Assembly: GCF_900099895.1 (NCBI RefSeq)
Contig: NZ_FNDY01000004.1
Location: forward strand, 124,001-188,000
DNA length: 64,000 nucleotides
Reading direction: 5' to 3'
Source: Paenibacillus naphthalenovorans
Lineage (GTDB): Bacteria; Bacillota; Bacilli; Paenibacillales; NBRC-103111
Notes under the pieces: model-generated
The model's database searches: none
What the model was told of the DNA's origin: nothing
What the model saw: only the letters and a program-made list of their open reading frames with translations
Part shown: positions 8,584 through 16,785 of the stretch, piece after piece
How positions within the stretch are numbered: the first letter of the stretch is position 1
Layout: the number at the start of each line of letters is the position of its first letter
Translations under genes and position numbers: made by a program

Positions 8584-9480
8584 CTAATCCGCGTAATGAA
8601 CCCACTTTTTCGTCGTCAAAAAGATCAGCCCGGTGAAGCATGCGATGATGATAAGCAGTGCCCATGCCATGGCGGAAGCGTAACCCATCTGGAAGTTGCC
8701 GAAACCGTTCTGATACAAATAAAGCGTATAGAATAACGTCGAATTGACGGGTCCGCCCGTTCCGTTACTGATAATGTAGGCCGGCGTAAAGGCTTGAAAC
8801 GAACTGATAATCTGCATGATCGCATTAAACAATACAATAGGGGACAGAATGGGCAGAGTAATATGGAAAAATTGACTCCACTTGCCCGCACCGTCCAGGG
8901 ATGACGCTTCATAATAATCCGGGGGAATTTGTTTAAGTCCAGCCAGAAAGATCACCATCGGAGAGCCAAACTGCCACACCTTCAGAAATATAATGGACCA
9001 GATGGCATAATCGGGCGTCCCCACCCAGCTTGGCATATCGATCCCGATCAAGCCCAACACTTGATTGACCATTCCGTGATCACCGAACACCTGCTGCCAA
9101 AGAATGGAAATCGCCACACTTCCTCCGATGAGAGAAGGGATGTAATAGACTGCACGATAAAAGCCAAGCCCTCGTATGCCCCTGTTTAAGAGCAGCGCCA
9201 AAAAAAGAGCAAAGGCTAATTCTAACGGCACCGCAACCAGCACATAAATCAACGTGACCTTTAGCGCTTGCCAGTACTGCGGATCCGAGGTGAACATCGT
9301 TATATAGTTTTTTAGTCCGATCCAATCAGGAGAGGATACGAAATTATAGTTCGTAAACGAAAGATACAACGAGCTGAGGATCGGGATGGCGCTGAACACC
9401 AGAATTCCGATCAACCAAGGTCCGAGAAAGAGATATGGAATGATCCATAACCATCGCTTGCGGTTAAATAATATCGACAT
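8584..9480 (-). CDS. sugar ABC transporter permease (MalF-type)
   Basis: A 298-aa protein with six membrane segments and a cytoplasmic EAA loop (YYEASSLDGAGKWSQFFHIT). This is the first permease of a CUT1 importer. AGGAGATCT precedes the ATG. A stable hairpin (9504-9535) separates it from the binding-protein gene, allowing the binding protein to be made in excess. Confidence 0.92.
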   Translation of the reverse strand: MSILFNRKRWLWIIPYLFLGPWLIGILVFSAIPILSSLYLSFTNYNFVSSPDWIGLKNYITMFTSDPQYWQALKVTLIYVLVAVPLELAFALFLALLLNRGIRGLGFYRAVYYIPSLIGGSVAISILWQQVFGDHGMVNQVLGLIGIDMPSWVGTPDYAIWSIIFLKVWQFGSPMVIFLAGLKQIPPDYYEASSLDGAGKWSQFFHITLPILSPIVLFNAIMQIISSFQAFTPAYIISNGTGGPVNSTLFYTLYLYQNGFGNFQMGYASAMAWALLIIIACFTGLIFLTTKKWVHYAD

Positions 9481-9503
9481 AGCATGAGATCTCCTCTGTA
9501 TAA

Positions 9504-9535
9504 CAGGAGCTCAAGCGTTAGCCTTTGAGCTCCTG
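9504..9535 (-). terminator. intercistronic hairpin after the binding-protein gene
   Basis: An 11-bp perfect stem, CAGGAGCTCAA against TTGAGCTCCTG. There is no T-run after it, so it more likely stabilises the 3' end of the binding-protein message or attenuates transcription partially than ends it. Confidence 0.65.
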
Positions 9536-9549
9536 CCCTATGATTTGAC

Positions 9550-10857
9550 TTATCGATTCAAAATCTGATTCGCCTGGGCAAAGAAATCGTCTACCGCTTG
9601 TGGAATGGTTTTCTTGCCGAAAGCGATAGCTTCGTTATTGGAAAGCAGCAGTTTTTGAACCGATGTGCTGCCGCCCGGCATCGTTGGATAAGGCTTCGTA
9701 GACGGCATCATTTCATTAACGAAAGCGTACTCCTTCTCCTCCGGCTTGCCAAGCAGCGGCTTGATCACTTCCTGCATGGCTTTGGAAGCCTGCGGACCAT
9801 GCTCACCTTTAAAGATTTTAGCCGCATCCGGATCGTTCACGACGAAGTCAATCAGCATGGCCGCTTCCTTAGGATACTTCGTTTTTGCGGAAATTCCCAG
9901 CGAAGCCACGATCAGAGGAACCTTCTTTTCGCCGTTCGGGTCCATAGGATAGCTGACGATACCGAGTTCATCTTTCGTGCTGCCTTGATAGATTTTTAAC
10001 TGGTTGGAGCTTTTGCTGATCATCGCCACCTTGCCTCTTGCCAGCATCGACTGTTCCTGTGTTTTATCCCCTTGCTCGGATTGAATGGCCGCAGGCGGGG
10101 TCAGGCCTTCTTTTCGCATTTGATCCCAGAACGTAAACCAGTCGGTTAGATCCTTCTTATCGATGCCCAGCCCGTTCTCTGTAAACACCGACTTGCCCCT
10201 TTGCTGGGCGTACAGCTCCAGCACCCTGTACACGCCGCCTTCATCCTCCGTTGCCCAAGCATCATTACCCAACGATTTTTGAAGAGCCCTCGCCGTCGCA
10301 ACATAGTCATCCCAGGTCCAGTTGTTTTTAGGCATGTCCAAACCTGCATTTTTAAACATAACCGTATTGTAAATAACCCCTGTAATATTGTGTCCAAGGC
10401 TGATCGCATACAGCTTGTCATTCACTTTGCCTCCGCCAACGTCAACCGGATCGAAATCCTTCACATTCAAATCGCCCGATGCGACTAACGGATCCAGGTC
10501 AAGCATCATATTTCGCTTTACAAAGTCAAATTGAAAGAAGCTGCTCGTTTGCATCACATCCGGCGCGTTGCCTCCGGCTGCTTGCGTCGTGAATTTTTCC
10601 GCATATTGGTTCTCGGTCGTGAATTCACGCGAAACTTTAATGTTTGGATGCTTCTGCTCAAACAAATCGAAAAGCTGATTCATTTTATCATGGCGTGCTT
10701 GTCCGCCCCACCAGGCCACACGCAGTTCCACTTTCTCCCCGCCGTCGGACTTGTCCGCATTAGCGTTCGCGCCAGTAGTCTCTTCGCCTCCGCAACCGGC
10801 TAACCCTGCAACCAACGCGGCAGTCATTATCGGAAATAACACTTTTTTAGGATTCAT
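9550..10857 (-). CDS. sugar ABC transporter substrate-binding lipoprotein
   Basis: A 435-aa extracellular binding protein. The N-terminus is a lipoprotein signal with lipobox LAGC (acylated Cys22), followed by a Ser/Ala/Asp-rich linker and a family-1 solute-binding fold (VAWWGGQARHDKM...). It captures the sugar outside the membrane for the two permeases encoded next. GGAGGGG precedes the ATG. Its place after rbsK and rpiB suggests a pentose or a related sugar, but CUT1 binding proteins more often take oligosaccharides, so the ligand is uncertain. Confidence 0.92.
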   Translation of the reverse strand: MNPKKVLFPIMTAALVAGLAGCGGEETTGANANADKSDGGEKVELRVAWWGGQARHDKMNQLFDLFEQKHPNIKVSREFTTENQYAEKFTTQAAGGNAPDVMQTSSFFQFDFVKRNMMLDLDPLVASGDLNVKDFDPVDVGGGKVNDKLYAISLGHNITGVIYNTVMFKNAGLDMPKNNWTWDDYVATARALQKSLGNDAWATEDEGGVYRVLELYAQQRGKSVFTENGLGIDKKDLTDWFTFWDQMRKEGLTPPAAIQSEQGDKTQEQSMLARGKVAMISKSSNQLKIYQGSTKDELGIVSYPMDPNGEKKVPLIVASLGISAKTKYPKEAAMLIDFVVNDPDAAKIFKGEHGPQASKAMQEVIKPLLGKPEEKEYAFVNEMMPSTKPYPTMPGGSTSVQKLLLSNNEAIAFGKKTIPQAVDDFFAQANQILNR

Positions 10858-10882
10858 GGATTTCCCCTCCGTAGAATTGATG

Positions 10883-11800
10883 TTATTGAAACCCCTCTAC
10901 TTCCGTTCTGCTTGGAAACGATGCTTGTGCGCCAAAGCCGGTTACCGACAGCGCAGCCACTTTTTGAGCAAATCGAACGGCCTCCTCTAACGAACCGCCT
11001 TCGGCTAAATAAACGCCCAGTCCCGCATTAAAGGAATCGCCGGCCCCTGTCGTGTCCATAACATCGACTGTATACGCTTTCAAACGTTGTACAGCCTCTC
11101 CCGCAGAATAAGCGACTCCTGCACCGCCAAGTGTCATGACCACTTGCCGGACACCCTTGCTTTTGAGATCATGTATGATTTCTTCTACATCGATATCGCC
11201 TTCGGCCCGCCCGGTCACAATGAGCTTGCCTTCCGTTTCATTGGGTGTAAGGATATCGATTTGCTTCAGAAGAGCCTCCGGCAAAGATCTGGCCGGGGCG
11301 GGATTTAAGATCACCGGAACCTGATGGCGGTTGGCGATGACGACGGCTTCTTCCACCGCCTCCATCGGAATTTCCAATTGGATCAACACCACATCCGCTT
11401 CACGAATGATCGACTCCGCTTGACGAACATATTCGGGTGCCATTCGGTCGTTGGCTCCGGGTGCAATGACGATGCTGTTCTCGCCGGATTCACTTACCGT
11501 AATCATGGCCACTCCGCTGGAACTGCCGGAAACCGTCGTCACATAATCCGTATTCACATTTGCTTTATGTAAGTTATCAAGCAGCTCTCGCCCAAACCCG
11601 TCATCGCCGACACAGCCTACCATATGTACATGCGCCCCCAGCCGGCTTGCAGCCACCGCTTGATTGGCGCCTTTACCGCCAGGCATGGTAGAGAATGTGC
11701 CGCCTTTAATCGTCTCTCCTTCTAAAGCAATTCTCGGCGCCTTGACGACAAGATCCATATTTAAACTTCCGACAACTACAATTCGCGCCGGTTGTGTCAC
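10883..11800 (-). CDS. rbsK: ribokinase
   Basis: A 305-aa PfkB-family sugar kinase. The N-terminal signature GGKGANQAVAASRLGA and the C-terminal anion-hole motif DTTGAGDSFNAG (with the catalytic Asp) are intact, and the length is typical of RbsK. It phosphorylates ribose or a similar sugar at O-5 using ATP. The start is GTG at 11800 with GGGAGGG upstream. It lies between rpiB and the ABC genes and is probably in one operon with them: RbsK makes ribose-5-phosphate and RpiB isomerises it to ribulose-5-phosphate. Confidence 0.92.
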   Translation of the reverse strand: MTQPARIVVVGSLNMDLVVKAPRIALEGETIKGGTFSTMPGGKGANQAVAASRLGAHVHMVGCVGDDGFGRELLDNLHKANVNTDYVTTVSGSSSGVAMITVSESGENSIVIAPGANDRMAPEYVRQAESIIREADVVLIQLEIPMEAVEEAVVIANRHQVPVILNPAPARSLPEALLKQIDILTPNETEGKLIVTGRAEGDIDVEEIIHDLKSKGVRQVVMTLGGAGVAYSAGEAVQRLKAYTVDVMDTTGAGDSFNAGLGVYLAEGGSLEEAVRFAQKVAALSVTGFGAQASFPSRTEVEGFQ

Positions 11801-11829
11801 ATTAACCCTCCCACATGAAATCTGATTTC

Positions 11830-12303
11830 TTACTCGTTTATCTTCATATCCTGCGCAGCGTAATGCCGTTCCATCTCGTACAGTTTCTCCACTCTACGCC
11901 GGAATTCTTCTTCCGTGCTGAATTCCGCTTTCAAAAAACTTTCGAGCAGCTCGACCACAATCACAGGGCCGATAATTTGGGCGCCTACGCACATCACATT
12001 AACATCATCGTGCTCAACACACTGATGCGCGGAGTAAATGTCGTGGCAGACGGATGCCCGAATGCCCGGAATTTTATTAGCCGCGATACACGCCCCGACA
12101 CCTGTTCCGCATACCATAACGGCCCGCTCCACTTCGCCCGACAGGACTGCCTCACATACCGTTCGCGTGATATCCGGAAAATCAACAGGATTACTATCGT
12201 ACGATCCGAAATCCTTCACCTCGTGTCCCATTTCTTGCAAGGCGGATATTACTGTTCCTTTTAACGGAAAACCCGCATGATCTCCTCCGACTGCTATTCT
12301 CAT
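11830..12303 (-). CDS. rpiB: ribose-5-phosphate isomerase B
   Basis: A 157-aa RpiB/LacAB-family isomerase with GDHAGF near the N-terminus, the active-site loop CGTGVGACIAANK and a later CHDIYSAHQCVEHDDVN segment. It interconverts ribose-5-phosphate and ribulose-5-phosphate; some relatives act on allose-6-phosphate. TTTGGAGG precedes the ATG. It is the first gene of the sugar operon, behind a LacI-type palindrome at 12403-12414. Confidence 0.9.
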   Translation of the reverse strand: MRIAVGGDHAGFPLKGTVISALQEMGHEVKDFGSYDSNPVDFPDITRTVCEAVLSGEVERAVMVCGTGVGACIAANKIPGIRASVCHDIYSAHQCVEHDDVNVMCVGAQIIGPVIVVELLESFLKAEFSTEEEFRRRVEKLYEMERHYAAQDMKINE

Positions 12304-12402
12304 TTTCTTTTTCCTCCAAATGATGTTTACGTATATTCTATTTGCCCTTCAACTGCTGGTTAAAAATTTTACTTATCCGCCTAAATTCGGATTATTTTTC
12401 GG

Positions 12403-12414
12403 TTAATCGATTAA
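12403..12414. promoter_or_regulatory. probable LacI-family operator before rpiB
   Basis: Palindrome TTAATCGATTAA with the central CG typical of LacI-family sites. A near-identical copy, TTAATCGTTTAA, precedes the lacI gene at 13550-13561. It is located upstream of rpiB, in the 164-base gap after the regulator gene. Confidence 0.6.
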
Positions 12415-12467
12415 ATTAAGCTGCATAAAAAACGAGAGAATCGTTCGTACCTGACTGTCCGCTGATA

Positions 12468-13529
12468 TCATAAGCCCGATAGGACGTCTCTCGGTCGATC
12501 GAAAACGCCGTTGAACGAATTCCCGCCCGAGCAGCCGCAGGAATGCCGGATGATCAACGCCGGATCCATGTACATAATTTCTCTCTTCACTTGCTTGTCT
12601 TTAATTCTCGCCAGTATTAAGTTTGCCGCATGCACACCTTGATGGTAAGCGGGTTGCCTTACCGTAGTAATCGGCGGATCTACGATCTCCGCCCAGTCGG
12701 AGTCATCGTAACCCAAAACTGCAATCTGATCGGGAATGCGGAGTCCCGATTCCTTCAAATATTTGTATGCCCCGAGTGTCATGGAGTTGTTGGAAATAAA
12801 GACGGCGTCCGGTTTCGTGTCCTGTTCCATCAGTTCTTTCATTTTGTCGTAGCCGCTCTGGATGTCGAAAAGCCCTTCCTTTACCAGTTGATCCGATTCC
12901 GTTATGCCGTAATCCTCAAGCGCTCTCCTATATCCGGTCAATCGATCTTTACCCGTACTAACGGAAGAAGGCCCGGCAATAATTGCAATTTTACCGTATC
13001 CATGCCGGATCAGATGTTCAGTAGCGATATATGCCCCTTGTATATTATTCGTCATAATCACATCGGAATTCATGAATTCCGGGCACCGGTTCAGGAATAC
13101 GATCGGTACCCCCGTTTTCTCCAGTGAACGAAAATAATCGCCCGTATTCCCGGCGGATGAGACGATCAGACCGTCTACCCTTTGACCTATTAACACGTCG
13201 AGGTACTTTCGTTCTTTCTCCAGTGAAGAATCCGTATTGCACAGCAGAATGCTGTAGTTGCTTTTGGCAAGCTCTTCTTCTATTCCTCGGACTACAATGG
13301 AGAAGAACGGGTTGGCGATATCGGAGATCAGCAGCCCTATAATTCGGGATTCCTGTACACGCAAGCTCTTGGCTACGCTGTTGGGCTGATAGTTAAGCGC
13401 TCTGATCGCAGAAAAAATTTTGTCCTTCACTTCTTCGCTGACATATTTCGTTTCATTTAAAGCATTGGATACCGTAGCCGTGGAAACTCCAGCCATTTTG
13501 GCTACCTCTTTGAGAGTCGCCCTCTTCAA
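12468..13529 (-). CDS. LacI-family transcriptional regulator of the ribose-type operon
   Basis: A 353-aa LacI/GalR repressor. Helix-turn-helix at residues 4-24 (LKEVAKMAGVSTATVSNALN), hinge helix (NSVAKSLR) and a periplasmic-binding-like sugar domain to the end. The start is TTG at 13529 with AAAGGAGGTG upstream. It lies directly before the rpiB-rbsK-ABC genes. Two copies of a TTAATCG-N-TTAA palindrome, one before itself and one before rpiB, suggest autorepression and control of the operon. The effector is probably a sugar or sugar phosphate of that pathway. Confidence 0.92.
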   Translation of the reverse strand: MKRATLKEVAKMAGVSTATVSNALNETKYVSEEVKDKIFSAIRALNYQPNSVAKSLRVQESRIIGLLISDIANPFFSIVVRGIEEELAKSNYSILLCNTDSSLEKERKYLDVLIGQRVDGLIVSSAGNTGDYFRSLEKTGVPIVFLNRCPEFMNSDVIMTNNIQGAYIATEHLIRHGYGKIAIIAGPSSVSTGKDRLTGYRRALEDYGITESDQLVKEGLFDIQSGYDKMKELMEQDTKPDAVFISNNSMTLGAYKYLKESGLRIPDQIAVLGYDDSDWAEIVDPPITTVRQPAYHQGVHAANLILARIKDKQVKREIMYMDPALIIRHSCGCSGGNSFNGVFDRPRDVLSGL

Positions 13530-13549
13530 TTAGCGGTTTCACCTCCTTT

Positions 13550-13561
13550 TTAATCGTTTAA
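13550..13561. promoter_or_regulatory. probable LacI-family autoregulatory operator
   Basis: TTAATCGTTTAA, one base different from the rpiB-proximal palindrome, located just upstream of the lacI ribosome binding site. A TATACT-like -10 (minus strand) lies immediately upstream. Confidence 0.55.
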
Positions 13562-13627
13562 CCAGAGTATAAACCTGAGCGATCCTACTTGTCAATACAA
13601 ATGTAATCGCTCTCTTCATCATTTCCA

Positions 13628-13670
13628 TGTGACTTTGATCACAGATAAAGCCATTCAAATCACATATAAT
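13628..13670 (+). promoter_or_regulatory. promoter with perfect CRP/FNR-type activator site
   Basis: The inverted repeat TGTGA-CTTTGA-TCACA (13628-13643) matches the CRP/FNR-family consensus exactly. A TATAAT -10 hexamer lies at 13665-13670, and no -35 element is seen at the right distance. With a start about 7 bases after the -10, the site is centred near -41.5, the position used by class II activators such as Bacillus FNR. The next plus-strand gene is the small membrane protein at 13730. Confidence 0.65.
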
Positions 13671-13729
13671 GCAGACGTAAAGAAACCAACAGCGGCATGC
13701 CATACAATCTCAAATGGGAGCTGAAGCTT

Positions 13730-13894
13730 ATGAAAATCGTAAAAATCAATGAAAACAACCATCGTTTTAACGGCCTTATTCCAGTTATCCTTATCTTGAC
13801 TGTGGTCATTTGTTCTCCGTTTCTTTATTTCCTGATTCAACTTATGCTTGGAAATGAAGCTGACTTTATTTATCACCCGTTTGAATATAAATAA
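13730..13894 (+). CDS. small single-helix membrane protein (54 aa) under a CRP/FNR-type promoter
   Basis: The protein starts [16 protein letters not shown], has a long hydrophobic helix (about residues 16-40, [19 protein letters not shown]) and ends in a short polar tail. TGGGAG lies 9 bases before the ATG at 13730. I do not recognise the family. The support is the recognisable promoter, the ribosome binding site, a clear membrane segment and a hairpin after the stop. If the activator is FNR, expression would rise under oxygen limitation. Confidence 0.55.
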   Translation: MKIVKINENNHRFNGLIPVILILTVVICSPFLYFLIQLMLGNEADFIYHPFEYK

Positions 13895-13895
13895 A

Positions 13896-13933
13896 AGCCC
13901 AAAACCTGGCCCGGCTTCAGCAGCAGTCGGGCT
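13896..13933 (+). terminator. hairpin after the small membrane protein gene
   Basis: Arms AGCCC/GGGCT with an inner GCCCG/CGGGC pairing, then TATCTTTCATT. The T-tract is broken, so the terminator is moderate at best. Confidence 0.45.
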
Positions 13934-14019
13934 ATCTTTCATTACCTCCCGCACAGCGCCCCTTTTTGGCTTCTCCATCGGACACTTACAGATTACTCAG
14001 CCTTGCGGAATACTCGCAA

Positions 14020-14552
14020 TGAACCAGTCTACTTATGCCACCCCCAAATCCATGGGCTCCTTTGAAAAATATATCGCTCGCAGCTTCTTTTTCTGGATGA
14101 CACGCTTTCTGCGCACAAAATACGAACATGTGGAAATCATATTTATTGCTCACCATACGGAAGCGAAGGTAGTTACGGAGGAAGAGTTCTTCACCAAGGG
14201 CGAGAGCGGCGGAACCATATGTTCCTCGGCCTACCAGCTCGCGGTGGATTTGATCGACCGTTCATACCCGTCATCGCGCTTCAACATTTATCCGTTCCAT
14301 TTCTCCGACGGCGACAACCTGACCTCCGACAATGAGCGATGCGTAAGGCTGATCAACGAACTGATTCAACGCTGCAACCTGTTCGGCTACGGCGAAGTGA
14401 ACCAATACAACCGCAGCAGCACCCTGATGTCGGCTTACCGCAACCTGCACGATCCGAAATTTGTTCATTATGTGATTCGCGAGAAGGGAGAAGTATATAA
14501 AGCGCTCAAGACCTTTTTCCCCAAGGGAATCGAAGGGAAGGTGGCAAGATGA
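14020..14552 (+). pseudogene. yhbH: 5'-truncated yhbH (DUF444 sporulation protein), C-terminal part only
   Basis: The frame encodes the C-terminal part of YhbH/DUF444, from [16 protein letters not shown] through [21 protein letters not shown] and [11 protein letters not shown] to the stop at 14552. Full-length YhbH is about 390 aa; the N-terminal two hundred or so residues are absent. Homology begins within the von Willebrand-like metal-binding motif: the usual DTSGSMG is reduced to SMG, with unrelated sequence (NQSTYATPK) before it. Possible starts are the ATGs at 14020 and 14053, neither with a good ribosome site. The stop overlaps the spoVR start by ATGA. The fragment may be untranslated or may serve only to couple spoVR translation. 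Confidence 0.8.
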
Positions 14553-15976
14553 ACGCCGACGATATGAAGCAGCTTGAATACGCCATAGCGGAAATTACGG
14601 AGATCGCCGAAGGCTTTGGCCTGGATTTTTATCCGATGCGTTACGAGATCTGCCCGGCGGATATTATTTATACCTTTGGGGCTTACGGGATGCCTACCCG
14701 CTTTAGCCACTGGAGCTTTGGAAAAACATTCCATAAAATGAAGATGCAGTACGATTTCGGGCTCAGCAAAATCTATGAGCTCGTCATCAACTCCGATCCA
14801 TGTTACGCGTTTCTGCTTGACGGCAACTCGTTGATTCAAAACAAGCTGATTGTGGCGCACGTGCTGGCGCACTGCGACTTTTTCAAGAACAACGTCCGCT
14901 TCTCCAAAACCAACCGCAACATGGTCGAGAGTATGTCCGCAACGGCGGAGCGTATCCGTCAATACGAGATCGAGCATGGTATAGATGAGGTCGAGAAGTT
15001 CATTGATGCCGTATTGGCCATTCAGGAGCACGTCGATCCGCTTCTTATCAAGCCGTATCACCGGCAGCGCGAGGAACGTGACGCCAAACTTATCACCATG
15101 AAAGAACCCAGAGAACGCACGTTTGGTTATGAAGATCTGTGGGATTTGGATGATCGCGGCCAAACTGAGGATAAAAAGCCTGAAGCCAAAACGAAATTTC
15201 CTCCGGTCCGGCAAAAGGACGTCATGCTGTTCATCGAAGAACACGCGCCGTATATGAAGGATTGGCAGCGCGACATTATGACGATGCTGCGCGACGAAAT
15301 GCTCTATTTCTGGCCGCAGCTCGAAACGAAAATCATGAACGAAGGCTGGGCCTCTTACTGGCATCAACGCATCCTGCGCGAGCTGGACTTGACGGATGAC
15401 GAGACGATCGAGTACGCCAAGCTCAATTCCTCGGTCGTGATCCCTTCGCGGCACAGCCTGAATCCTTATTATCTCGGGCTGAAAATTTATGAAGACATCG
15501 AGAAGCGATGGGATAACCCTTCCGAAGAAGAGCGAAAGCGCTTGGGCCGGAAGGGCGGCGAAGGAAGGCAAAAAATATTCGAGGTCCGGGAGTGCGATTC
15601 CGACATCTCGTTCATCCGCAATTATATGACGAGGAAGCTGTGCGACGAGTTGGACCTCTATGTGTTTGAGAAAAAAGGGCCGGAGTGGAAAATCACCGAC
15701 AAGTCATGGGAGAACGTTCGCGATCAGCTGGTCTATTCCCGCGTCAACGGGGGCTTCCCTTACATTGCCGTGGAGAACGGCGATTACGAACGGAAGGGAG
15801 AACTCTATCTGATGCACATGTATGAAGGGATGGAGCTGGACTTGAAGTATGTAGAGCGCACCATGCCTTACATTTATCGTCTCTGGGGCAAAACCGTCCA
15901 TCTGGAAAGCGTGATCGAATCGAAGCCGGTGCTTTTCACCTATGACGGCAGGAAGCATAACCGGAAGTTTCTTTAA
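14549..15976 (+). CDS. spoVR: stage V sporulation protein R family protein
   Basis: A 475-aa SpoVR family protein, full length for the family, with the conserved [12 protein letters not shown] and [10 protein letters not shown] motifs whose His/Glu residues are typical of this group. SpoVR is needed for normal spore cortex formation in Bacillus subtilis; its biochemical role is unknown. In many bacteria it is coordinated with PrkA and YhbH. Here it overlaps the end of a truncated yhbH, and prkA lies about 17 kb away on the other strand. A perfect hairpin terminator follows. Confidence 0.93.
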   Translation: MNADDMKQLEYAIAEITEIAEGFGLDFYPMRYEICPADIIYTFGAYGMPTRFSHWSFGKTFHKMKMQYDFGLSKIYELVINSDPCYAFLLDGNSLIQNKLIVAHVLAHCDFFKNNVRFSKTNRNMVESMSATAERIRQYEIEHGIDEVEKFIDAVLAIQEHVDPLLIKPYHRQREERDAKLITMKEPRERTFGYEDLWDLDDRGQTEDKKPEAKTKFPPVRQKDVMLFIEEHAPYMKDWQRDIMTMLRDEMLYFWPQLETKIMNEGWASYWHQRILRELDLTDDETIEYAKLNSSVVIPSRHSLNPYYLGLKIYEDIEKRWDNPSEEERKRLGRKGGEGRQKIFEVRECDSDISFIRNYMTRKLCDELDLYVFEKKGPEWKITDKSWENVRDQLVYSRVNGGFPYIAVENGDYERKGELYLMHMYEGMELDLKYVERTMPYIYRLWGKTVHLESVIESKPVLFTYDGRKHNRKFL

Positions 15977-15982
15977 ATGCTC

Positions 15983-16012
15983 AAGCCGCGGCAGCTCACT
16001 GTGCCGCGGCTT
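15983..16012. terminator. bidirectional hairpin between spoVR and the rraA-like gene
   Basis: An 11-bp perfect stem, AAGCCGCGGCA against TGCCGCGGCTT, lies between two convergent genes. T-tracts are weak on both strands, but the stem is very GC-rich. Confidence 0.7.
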
Positions 16013-16028
16013 GATCGACTTTATAAAC

Positions 16029-16706
16029 TTATACGCCTTCGCAGCCTTTCTTCCGCAGGACCTCATCCACCCAGCTTCGGTCAATCGTCCCTTTCTCAAT
16101 ATCAGCCATGATCTTGCGTTCGGCAGCCATCGTTTGACGGACCTTCCCGATGAGCGCTTCTGCATGTTCATACGGTACAACCACAACACCATCCATGTCG
16201 GCCAGAATCACATCGCCGGGACGGACAATGACTCCTCCCAACTGGATCGGAACATTAATTTCGCCGGGGCCGTCCTTATATGGACCGCGATGCGTTACAC
16301 CCTTGGCATACAAAGGGTAATTCATATCGCGAATCGGTTCCATGTCGCGGATTGCTCCGTCAATGATAAAGCCTTCAATTCCGTTTTTCTTTGCTATGTT
16401 AACCATGATCTCGCCCATGATGGCGTTGGTCAGGTCGCCGCCTGCATCGACCACAATGACATCCCCCGGACCTGCCATATCGATGGCTTTATGAACCATC
16501 AAATTATCGCCCGGCCTGGTCTTTACGGTAAAGGCGGAACCGACCAGGGTTCCACGGGTGTGAATCGGACGGATCGACGCATCAACCGCGTTCAGACGGT
16601 TCATGTTATCCGACAGATGAGGAGTGACGAACCCGCGGTATGTGTCCAGTACCTCATCCGATACGTTCCTTACTTTCGGCAGTATGCGAAAACCGATATT
16701 GGTCAT
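16029..16706 (-). CDS. RraA-family aldolase/demethylmenaquinone-methyltransferase-like protein
   Basis: A 225-aa protein of the RraA/HMG-CHA aldolase fold, with HLSDNMNRLNA near the N-terminus, the GDVIVVDAGGDLTNAIMGE loop, GFIIDGAIRDM with the substrate-binding Arg-Asp, and GDVILADMDGVVVVP with the metal-ligand Asp. Such enzymes cleave 4-hydroxy-4-methyl-2-oxoglutarate or 4-carboxy-4-hydroxy-2-oxoadipate to pyruvate plus an oxo-acid; others bind RNase E. The catabolic neighbours favour the aldolase role. GGAGG precedes the ATG. Operator-like repeats at 16730-16766 suggest it also has its own regulated promoter. Confidence 0.82.
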   Translation of the reverse strand: MTNIGFRILPKVRNVSDEVLDTYRGFVTPHLSDNMNRLNAVDASIRPIHTRGTLVGSAFTVKTRPGDNLMVHKAIDMAGPGDVIVVDAGGDLTNAIMGEIMVNIAKKNGIEGFIIDGAIRDMEPIRDMNYPLYAKGVTHRGPYKDGPGEINVPIQLGGVIVRPGDVILADMDGVVVVPYEHAEALIGKVRQTMAAERKIMADIEKGTIDRSWVDEVLRKKGCEGV

Positions 16707-16729
16707 TAGAAAGCTACCTCCAGACGGGC

Positions 16730-16766
16730 ATTTCTAAAACCGATTTCTAAAACCGGTTTTAGAAAT
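16730..16766. promoter_or_regulatory. LacI-family operator repeats before rraA
   Basis: A perfect 24-bp palindrome occupies 16743-16766, centred on AAAACCGGTTTT with flanking ATTTCT/AGAAAT. The half-site ATTTCTAAAACCG is repeated directly at 16730-16742. The same AAACCGGTTT core is doubled upstream of the LacI gene at 24687-24716, linking regulator and target. Confidence 0.75.
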
Positions 16767-16785
16767 GCCGAAATAAAATCGGGAC

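Noticed and set aside
14468-15571. Long minus-strand reading frame (367 codons) antisense to spoVR
   Set aside because: It lies entirely opposite a well-conserved gene, shows no family features and has no good ribosome site; it is a shadow of spoVR codon use.
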